Assembly: GCA_002343545.1 (NCBI GenBank)
Contig: DDRA01000116.1
Location: 6,791-25,132 of the forward strand
DNA length: 18,342 nt
DNA from: Bacteriovoracaceae bacterium UBA2428
Lineage (GTDB): Bacteria > Bdellovibrionota > UBA2428
Direction of reading: 5' to 3'
Shown in pieces: positions 13,295-18,342 of this stretch; position 1 is the stretch's first letter, and every line of letters starts with the position of its first letter. The position numbers and the translations under genes were made by a program. The notes below the pieces were generated by a model. That model was not told the DNA's origin, searched no databases, and saw nothing but the letters and a program-made list of their open reading frames with translations.

Positions 13295-15243
13295 TGGAAG
13301 CGGTTCTCGGTGGTAGTCGCCACCCTCTCAAAGAGGGAGCGAAGACGGGTTTTGAAGCCTTAAAGGAACTCCCGCGCGTCGGGAAAGTCATCGGATATAA
13401 GCACGAAGGGACGGTCTACGACCTGCACCAGCCCTTTCCGACGACGGGCACGGTCGAGTTCGTGGGCCCCGACACGCCCGAAGGCCTCGACATCATTCGT
13501 CACAGCACGGCGCACGTGCTCGCCGAAGCGGTCAAGAAACTCTACCCGCAGGTTCAGGTGACCATCGGTCCCGTCATCGAAACGGGCTTCTATTACGACT
13601 TCGTCCGTGAGGGCGGCTTCAAGGAAGAAGACCTCGCGGCGATCGAAGCCGAGATGGGCAACATCGTCAAAGCGCGCAAAAAAGTGCGCCGCGAAGACTG
13701 GTCCGTCGCGAAGGCCGTCGAGTACTTCAAAGGTCTCGGCGAACACTACAAGGTCGAGATCATCCAGGACCTCGCCGCGAAGTCTGGCCAGGATTCCGTC
13801 TCAGTCTACTGGCACAACGACGACTTCGTGGACCTTTGCCGCGGCCCGCACGTGCCCTACACGAGCGACATCCCGGCGATCAAGCTCATGAGCGTGGCGG
13901 GCGCCTACTGGCGTGGCGACGAGAAGAACGCCATGCTCGCGCGGATCTACGGAACCGCCTTCGCTTCGAAGGACGGCCTCAAGGCCTACCTGCACCAACT
14001 CGAAGAAGCCAAGAAGCGCGACCACCGCCGCATCGGCACCGACATGGGGCTCTTCAGCTTTCACGCCGAGGCTCCCGCGTCGCCCTTTTTCCATCCGGCG
14101 GGCGCCTTCATCTACGCCGAGCTGCAGTCCTTCCTGCGCGACCTGAACCGTTCCTTCGGTTACCAGGACGTCATCTCTCCGCTGATTCTCTCGCAAGAAC
14201 TCTGGAAGAAATCGGGTCACTACGACAACTACCGCGAGAACATGTACTTCACCGAGGTCGACGAACGCGACTTCGCGGTGAAGCCCATGAACTGCCCGGG
14301 CCACTGTCTTATCTACAAGACGGGCCACACGAGTTACCGCAGCCTGCCGATGCGTCTCGCCGAGTTCGGTCGCGTGCACCGCCACGAGCGGAGCGGCGTG
14401 ACCGCGGGCCTCTTCCGTGTGCGCAGTTTCGTGCAGGACGACGCGCACGTGTACTGCACCGAAAACCAGATCGAGAGCGAGATCACGCGCATCCTCGAGA
14501 TGGTGCGTTTCTTCTACAACACGCTCGGATTTACCTTCTTCGTGGAGCTCTCCACGCGCCCGGCCAAACGCATGGGCGACGAGGCCGTCTGGGATAAGGC
14601 CGAAGCCGCGCTCGAGCGTACGCTGAAGGCCGCCCGGATCGACTTCAAGGTGAACCCGGGCGACGGCGCCTTCTACGGCCCGAAGATCGACTTCCACTTG
14701 AAGGACTCCATCGGTCGCACGCACCAGTGCGGCACGGTCCAGCTCGACTTCCAGATGCCGGGTCGTTTCGAACTCGAGTACACGGGCACCGACAACACCA
14801 CGCACACGCCCGTCATGATTCACCGGGCGATCGCCGGATCGCTCGAGCGCTTCATGGGCATTTTCATCGAGCACACCGCGGGTCACTTCCCGATGTGGCT
14901 CTGCCCGACGCAAGCCGCGATCCTCACGATCTCGGAAGAGTCGGTCAAGTTCGCCCACGAATTGCGCGCGAAGCTGGAGTCCGAGGGTTACCGTGTCGCT
15001 TTGGACGATTCCAACGACAAGCTCGCGGGGAAGATCAAACACTTCCAGCAAGCCAAGGTTCCCTTCATGATCGTGATCGGCGCCCGCGAAGCCGAAGCCC
15101 GGGTCGTGAGTCTACGGACTTCGTCGGGTGAACAAAAACAAGGACTCTCCGTCGAGGCTCTGCTCGAGGAGTTCCGTAAGCAAGCGCGTCCCGCCATTCC
15201 GAAGCCCGAGGCTTTGGCATCGAAGACGCCGAGCAACCCTTAA
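13291..15243 (+). CDS. thrS: Threonyl-tRNA synthetase
   Basis: ThrS charges tRNA-Thr and edits misformed seryl-tRNA-Thr. The 650-residue enzyme has the full bacterial layout. An N-terminal TGS domain (about 1-65) comes first. The editing domain has His71 and His75 in HSTAH plus Cys183 and His187 in DLCRGPH. The class II catalytic core has zinc ligands Cys335 (MNCPGH), His386 (QDDAH) and His511 (MIHRAIAGSLER), and the C-terminal anticodon-binding domain completes it. These positions are almost identical to the E. coli numbering, which supports the start at 13291 (13294 is also an ATG). Motif 2 reads RVHRHERSGVTAGLFRVRSF. A Pro/Lys-rich tail of about 15 residues is added. infC follows. Confidence 0.98.
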   Translation: MMEAVLGGSRHPLKEGAKTGFEALKELPRVGKVIGYKHEGTVYDLHQPFPTTGTVEFVGPDTPEGLDIIRHSTAHVLAEAVKKLYPQVQVTIGPVIETGFYYDFVREGGFKEEDLAAIEAEMGNIVKARKKVRREDWSVAKAVEYFKGLGEHYKVEIIQDLAAKSGQDSVSVYWHNDDFVDLCRGPHVPYTSDIPAIKLMSVAGAYWRGDEKNAMLARIYGTAFASKDGLKAYLHQLEEAKKRDHRRIGTDMGLFSFHAEAPASPFFHPAGAFIYAELQSFLRDLNRSFGYQDVISPLILSQELWKKSGHYDNYRENMYFTEVDERDFAVKPMNCPGHCLIYKTGHTSYRSLPMRLAEFGRVHRHERSGVTAGLFRVRSFVQDDAHVYCTENQIESEITRILEMVRFFYNTLGFTFFVELSTRPAKRMGDEAVWDKAEAALERTLKAARIDFKVNPGDGAFYGPKIDFHLKDSIGRTHQCGTVQLDFQMPGRFELEYTGTDNTTHTPVMIHRAIAGSLERFMGIFIEHTAGHFPMWLCPTQAAILTISEESVKFAHELRAKLESEGYRVALDDSNDKLAGKIKHFQQAKVPFMIVIGAREAEARVVSLRTSSGEQKQGLSVEALLEEFRKQARPAIPKPEALASKTPSNP

Positions 15244-15258
15244 CAGGAGGTCATTCTC

Positions 15259-15918
15259 ATTAGCACTGGTTTCAAAGAGCTCCCCATCAACCGCCAAATC
15301 CGGGTCCCCTACGTCCGCGTCATCGGCAAGGACGGAGAACAGCTCGGGATCCTGGACACGCGCCAGGCGGTCCAGCTCGCCGAGAGCATGGGGCTTGATC
15401 TTGTTGAAGTCGCGGCGAAGTCCGATCCGCCGGTCTGCAAGATCATGGATTACGGGAAGTATAAGTACCAAGAGAAGAAGAAGACCCAGGCGGCCAAGAA
15501 GAACCAGGTCGTCGTCGAGGTGAAGGAAATCCAGATCCGTCCGAAGACGGACGAGCATGACCTGAACCACAAGGCGAAGAACGCCGTGGGCTTCTTGGAA
15601 GAAGGCGACAAGGTCAAGGTCACGGTGTTCTACCGCGGCCGTGAACTCGAGCACATCGAGACGGGTTGGCAGACCCTCAAGGAATTCGTGGAAAAGCTCG
15701 AGGACAAAGCCGTACTCGAGACGAACCCGAAGATGGAAGGCAAGCGTCTCGCTTGCATGTTCGGGCCGATCCCGCCGGGCAAGAAGCTCGCGCCGGGTCA
15801 CTTGGTCGCGAGCCTTCCGCCGCCGCCGCCGCCGAAGAACCGCGGTGGTCTGGGGGGTCCGGTGGGACCGGGTTACCGTGGCGCCGGCGGGGCCGGTGGT
15901 CCTCCGTCCGGAACCTAA
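15259..15918 (+). CDS. infC: Translation initiation factor IF-3, ATT start, C-terminal Pro/Gly tail
   Basis: IF-3 keeps 30S subunits free of 50S and checks start-codon pairing. No ATG, GTG or TTG gives a complete protein. An in-frame ATT at 15259, exactly 8 bases after AGGAGG (15245-15250), restores the conserved N-terminus INRQIRVPYVRVIGKDGEQLGI (from residue 10; INxxIR is invariant in the family). The N-domain, Lys-rich linker (about 68-82) and C-domain (EIQIRPKTDEHD, then FLEEGDKVKVTVFYRGRE) follow. The core ends near residue 170; the last 49 residues are Pro/Gly-rich, with a run of six prolines. A rare start codon allows IF-3 to repress its own translation, as known for E. coli infC. It starts 15 bases after thrS. 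Confidence 0.95.
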   Translation: MSTGFKELPINRQIRVPYVRVIGKDGEQLGILDTRQAVQLAESMGLDLVEVAAKSDPPVCKIMDYGKYKYQEKKKTQAAKKNQVVVEVKEIQIRPKTDEHDLNHKAKNAVGFLEEGDKVKVTVFYRGRELEHIETGWQTLKEFVEKLEDKAVLETNPKMEGKRLACMFGPIPPGKKLAPGHLVASLPPPPPPKNRGGLGGPVGPGYRGAGGAGGPPSGT

Positions 15919-15926
15919 GTTTTAAA

Positions 15927-15944
15927 GGGGGCGTTTAAGCCCCC
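15927..15944 (+). terminator. GC hairpin after infC, weak terminator or attenuator
   Basis: GGGGGC (15927-15932) and GCCCCC (15939-15944) form a perfect stem around GTTTAA, starting 9 bases after the infC stop. The following bases are GAAATTTC instead of a T-run, so termination is likely partial. It could reduce read-through into rpmI. Confidence 0.4.
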
Positions 15945-16014
15945 GAAATTTCTCAAGACCGGCCGCCTAAGGTTTTGAAATGAGTTGTTGTCAAGGCGGG
16001 ATCGGAGTGGCATG

Positions 16015-16046
16015 TTGCCGACTTCAATCGCTGTTACTGTTATAGG
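16015..16046 (+). promoter_or_regulatory. Candidate promoter for rpmI
   Basis: TTGCCG (16015-16020) with a 17-base spacer to TGTTAT (16038-16043), or an extended -10 TGTTATAGG, lies just before rpmI. The 143 bases between infC and rpmI, plus the GC hairpin, suggest that rpmI can be transcribed separately. Confidence 0.35.
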
Positions 16047-16061
16047 GAGCTAGGAAAGATC

Positions 16062-16253
16062 ATGCCGAAGATGAAGACGCACTCCGGTGCGAAGAAGCGT
16101 TTCAAGCGGACCGGAACGGGCAAAATCAAACGCCGTAAGCCCGGCGCTCGTCACTTGAACCTGGGCAAGGGCGGCAGCCGCCTGCGTCGCTTGGCCGAGT
16201 CGGCCTACATCGCTCCGGGCCACCAAAAGGCGATCGACCGCGTTTTCCCGTAG
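16062..16253 (+). CDS. rpmI: 50S ribosomal protein L35
   Basis: The 63-residue, very basic protein starts MPKMKTHSGAKKRFKRTGTGKIKRRK (residues 1-26 in outline; MPKMKTHSGAKKRF is the diagnostic part) and contains the conserved R-H-L-N and AESAYIAPG segments of L35, a small protein of the large subunit. Length is normal (64-66 in most bacteria). An AGGA element lies about 6 bases before the ATG. It sits in the conserved infC-rpmI-rplT order, although the spacers on both sides are unusually long for that operon. Confidence 0.96.
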   Translation: MPKMKTHSGAKKRFKRTGTGKIKRRKPGARHLNLGKGGSRLRRLAESAYIAPGHQKAIDRVFP

Positions 16254-16357
16254 TCCTTTCGTTTTGCCGCGGAACCGCTCGATTTTGGGTTGGTTCCGCC
16301 TTCGAAATTGTATATGAGATCAGCGAAATCGTTCACTGATCGTTAAGGAGACCTAGA
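16254..16357 (+). promoter_or_regulatory. Structured rpmI-rplT spacer, possible autoregulatory leader
   Basis: Two hairpins are visible: GCGGAACC (16269-16276) with GGTTCCGC (16292-16299), a perfect 8-base stem with a 15-base loop, and GATCAG/CTGATC (about 16318-16340) ending just before the AAGGAG of rplT. A TTGGTT with 16 bases to a TATATGA-type -10 may form a promoter. In other bacteria L20 represses this operon by binding its own mRNA, and a site directly before rplT would be one way to do so. That role here is inferred from location only. Confidence 0.4.
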
Positions 16358-16705
16358 ATGCCGCGCGCAAAAGGTGGGTTTAAAACCCGTCGCCGACACA
16401 AAAAAGTTCTGAAGATGACGGAAGGCTACCGTAACTCGGGCAGCCGCTCTTTCTCGAAAGCCTATGAAGTCCTTACCCGCGCGCTGAAGTACGCCTTCCG
16501 CGACCGGAAGGACAAGAAGCGCGAGTTCCGCGGCCTGTGGATCCAACGGATCAACGCCGCCGCTCGCAACCTCGACATGACCTACTCGAAGCTCATCGCG
16601 GGCCTCACGAAGCACAACGTCCAGATCGACCGCAAAGTCCTCGCGGACATCGCGGCGAACGACGGCAAGGCTTTCGAAGCCATCGCGCAAGTCGCTCGTA
16701 ACTAG
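16358..16705 (+). CDS. rplT: 50S ribosomal protein L20
   Basis: L20 is essential early in 50S assembly and binds 23S rRNA. The 115-residue basic protein begins MPRAKGGFKTRRRHKKVLK, followed by the family segments GYRNSGSRSFSKAYE, YAFRDRKDKKREFRGLWIQRINAAAR and LIAGL. Length is typical (114-120). An AAGGAG lies 7 bases upstream of the ATG. It is the last gene of the plus-strand run, followed by a strong terminator. L20 also acts as a translational repressor of this operon in several bacteria, which makes the hairpins just upstream of interest. Confidence 0.97.
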   Translation: MPRAKGGFKTRRRHKKVLKMTEGYRNSGSRSFSKAYEVLTRALKYAFRDRKDKKREFRGLWIQRINAAARNLDMTYSKLIAGLTKHNVQIDRKVLADIAANDGKAFEAIAQVARN

Positions 16706-16741
16706 TTCTTGCTTCTGAGGGCTGCGGCCCACGGAACGACG

Positions 16742-16775
16742 AAACCCCGGGTGCCGCAAGGCGCTTGGGGTTTTT
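16742..16775 (+). terminator. Strong, probably two-way, intrinsic terminator
   Basis: AAACCCCGGGTGCC (16742-16755) pairs with GGCGCTTGGGGTTT (16760-16773) through 14 base pairs, three of them G-T, around a GCAA tetraloop. TTTTT follows on the plus strand and TTTCG follows the stem on the minus strand. It separates rplT from the convergent phospholipase D-like gene and can serve both. Confidence 0.92.
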
Positions 16776-16799
16776 GCGTTTTGGCCTGCGCCTTATAAA

Positions 16800-18209
16800 T
16801 CAGAGCTTGTCGCGGAAGATTTGGGCCGCGTCTTCGAGCCAGCGGATGCGGCGAATTTCCTTGGCGGCGTCGAGCTGTTCGGCGCCGACCGCGCGCCCTT
16901 CGACGAGGCGGTATTCGACCGTGTTGTCGCGGATCTGTCGCTTGATGTGCGTCGAGATCTCGCGCGCCAGCGGCTTGGACTCGACCGCGACGAAAAGCTC
17001 CGAATTGATGCGATCGCTCAGACTGTCCAGGTTGTAGCTGCCGACCACGGCGACGTCGTCGTCGATCACCATGCTCTTCGCGTGAAGCTTCGCGGGGCCC
17101 TTGCTCGCGAAGATTCGCAGCGTGGGAATCTCGCGCAGCAGCGAAGGCCACTCGCGTTGGAAAACGGCTTGCGTCGGCAGGCTGTCCGTCGAGAGCGGAC
17201 TATTCGTGAGCAGGGTGATCGGAATTCCGCGCTTCGCCGCCGCGCGGAAGGCGTCGAGCATGTCGGCGCTCAGCACGACGTAGGGATTGCTGATGACGAC
17301 TCCGCGTTTGGCGCCGCGGATAAGATCTTCCGTCGCGAAGGAGGCGTCGCGGATCTGGGGGGAATGGAAGCGGGATTCGCCGTCGAAGATCCGGATAAGG
17401 CCCGCGTGACGGGGGCGCCAGTCTTTCCGCCACGCCGGGTGGCGTTTGGCCGTGGCGAGGGCCGTCGCGTAGGCCGCCAGTAGCTCGGGCGCGCGCGACT
17501 TGCGGTTCGCGACTTCGGGCCGCACGCGACGATTGCGGGCGAGCTCGGCCTCGGCCCGGTAGGCGCCGTTGGCCCAGCTCGCGAGTTTCGCGCCTTCCAC
17601 GAGGATGTCTGCGTCGGCGTAGACCTTCGGGTCCACGCTCGGGGCATCGAAGTAGCGCCGGCCGACGTTGCGTCCGCCCGTGAGCACGAGGCAGTCGTCC
17701 ACGATGACGAGCTTGTCGTGGTTCGAGCCGAAGAGGCGAGGGCGCAGCGTTGCGAACAAGGGGGCGAAGATGTGGACTTCCGCACCCGCGCTCGCGAGCT
17801 CTTCCAGGTAGTCTTTCCCGAGCAGCGGTTTCGACAGGGCGGGGCTCCCGACGGCGTCGACCATGAGCGAGACTTGGACGCCCGCGCGCTGCTTCACGAG
17901 CAGCGCGCCGAGCAGGGCCTTGCCGTAGGCGTCGGGTTCCAGGATGAAGTACTGCACCCGAATCTTGCGCGTCGCCGACTCGATCATTTGGAGCCGGCGA
18001 ACCCAGGACGTGTCGTTCTCGGGGAGGTATTCCGCGAAGCCATTGTCGCCCCGGAGCACGCGCCCGTCGGCCATGGGCAGGCCTTCGCCTTTGCGGCAGT
18101 CGCCCCAGGCGGCGGTGCCGCGCTCGATCGGGGCGGATGCGGGGAGCGGAGGGGGCGTCGCGCAGCCAACCACGAAGAGCAGGGAAGGTAGAACCCAAAC
18201 GCGTGCCAT
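16800..18209 (-). CDS. Phospholipase D / cardiolipin synthase-like lipoprotein
   Basis: The 469-residue product starts with a lipoprotein signal (LLFVVGC, Cys16) followed by a Pro/Ala-rich stretch, so it should be anchored in the envelope. It has two HKD motifs: His164-x-Lys166-x4-Asp171 in SNHDKLVIVDD with a downstream GGRN, and His386-x-Lys388-x4-Asp393 in KLHAKSMVIDDD with GSYN. This duplicated layout and length match ClsC-type cardiolipin synthases and related phospholipase D-like proteins; the exact substrate cannot be told from the sequence. ClsC itself is not known to me as a lipoprotein, so an outer-envelope enzyme is possible. ATG at 18209 is used; an in-frame GTG lies one codon upstream. 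No partner gene is adjacent. Confidence 0.88.
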   Translation of the reverse strand: MARVWVLPSLLFVVGCATPPPLPASAPIERGTAAWGDCRKGEGLPMADGRVLRGDNGFAEYLPENDTSWVRRLQMIESATRKIRVQYFILEPDAYGKALLGALLVKQRAGVQVSLMVDAVGSPALSKPLLGKDYLEELASAGAEVHIFAPLFATLRPRLFGSNHDKLVIVDDCLVLTGGRNVGRRYFDAPSVDPKVYADADILVEGAKLASWANGAYRAEAELARNRRVRPEVANRKSRAPELLAAYATALATAKRHPAWRKDWRPRHAGLIRIFDGESRFHSPQIRDASFATEDLIRGAKRGVVISNPYVVLSADMLDAFRAAAKRGIPITLLTNSPLSTDSLPTQAVFQREWPSLLREIPTLRIFASKGPAKLHAKSMVIDDDVAVVGSYNLDSLSDRINSELFVAVESKPLAREISTHIKRQIRDNTVEYRLVEGRAVGAEQLDAAKEIRRIRWLEDAAQIFRDKL

Positions 18210-18282
18210 CACGCGGACTCATCGGCGCGATAGCCGCGCTTCTAAAGGTGGCGAAAGGCCCCGGCGTTGCCCGTGAAGGGCG

Positions 18283-18342
18283 TTAGTAGCCGGGGGGCAG
18301 AGCCAGCAAGCCCGAGCGGTATTGGCCGCGGGGGGCGCCGCC
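18283..18342 (-). CDS. Possible C-terminal end of a truncated gene
   Basis: Reading the minus strand from the window edge, an open frame of 19 codons (GGAPRGQYRSGLLALPPGY) ends in TAA at 18285-18283. GC-rich third positions match the neighbouring genes, and the direction matches the phospholipase D-like gene downstream of it. The segment is too short to identify. The 73 bases between it and the next gene contain GC-rich inverted repeats (CCCCGGC/GCCGGGG, partly overlapping the stop) without a clear T-run. Confidence 0.35.
   Translation of the reverse strand, partial: GGAPRGQYRSGLLALPPGY

Overview
This is a GC-rich window of chromosomal core genes from a Gram-negative bacterium. Signal peptides, two lipoproteins, periplasmic proteins and the block rimM-trmD-rplS-rnhB-yraN fit a Bdellovibrionota or deltaproteobacterial-type organism. 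That placement is an inference from gene content and order; no marker here fixes the genus. I found no rRNA or tRNA gene, insertion sequence, phage gene, CRISPR array or plasmid feature.

Layout. (1) 1-2527: a translation and nucleic-acid maintenance operon, rimM (5' edge at or cut by the window), trmD, rplS and rnhB, with overlapping or very short junctions. (2) 2665-3492: a single-gene unit for a secreted protein of three DUF3011 domains joined by Gly-Pro linkers, closed by a strong terminator. (3) 3563-4452: a YraN-family nuclease-fold protein and a small envelope protein of unknown function. (4) 4703-6335: an ECF sigma factor, an overlapping one-pass membrane protein that is a likely anti-sigma factor, and a periplasmic LTxxQ (Spy/CpxP-like) protein. 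This three-gene set looks like an envelope-stress switch. A near-perfect palindrome lies just upstream. (5) 6405-9875: nadA-nadC-nadB, the complete aspartate-to-nicotinate-mononucleotide part of de novo NAD synthesis. (6) 9876-10622: a long, hairpin-rich untranslated stretch, a 44-residue lipoprotein gene, a strong terminator, and a convergent gene for a small secreted six-cysteine protein. (7) 10719-15918: cdd, then speA-thrS-infC, tightly packed (speA and thrS share ATGA; infC starts at a rare ATT codon). (8) 16062-16705: rpmI and rplT, each with its own structured leader, ending in a strong two-way terminator. (9) 16800-18209, minus strand: a lipoprotein with two HKD motifs (phospholipase D / cardiolipin synthase type). 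The right edge may hold the last 19 codons of another minus-strand gene.

Most of the window is ordinary housekeeping. The parts worth a second look are the ECF sigma / anti-sigma / LTxxQ module with its upstream palindrome, IF3 with an ATT start and a 49-residue Pro/Gly tail, the small lipoprotein behind its structured leader, the triple-DUF3011 protein, and several start codons that sit only 6-7 bases after a -10-like box and may be leaderless.
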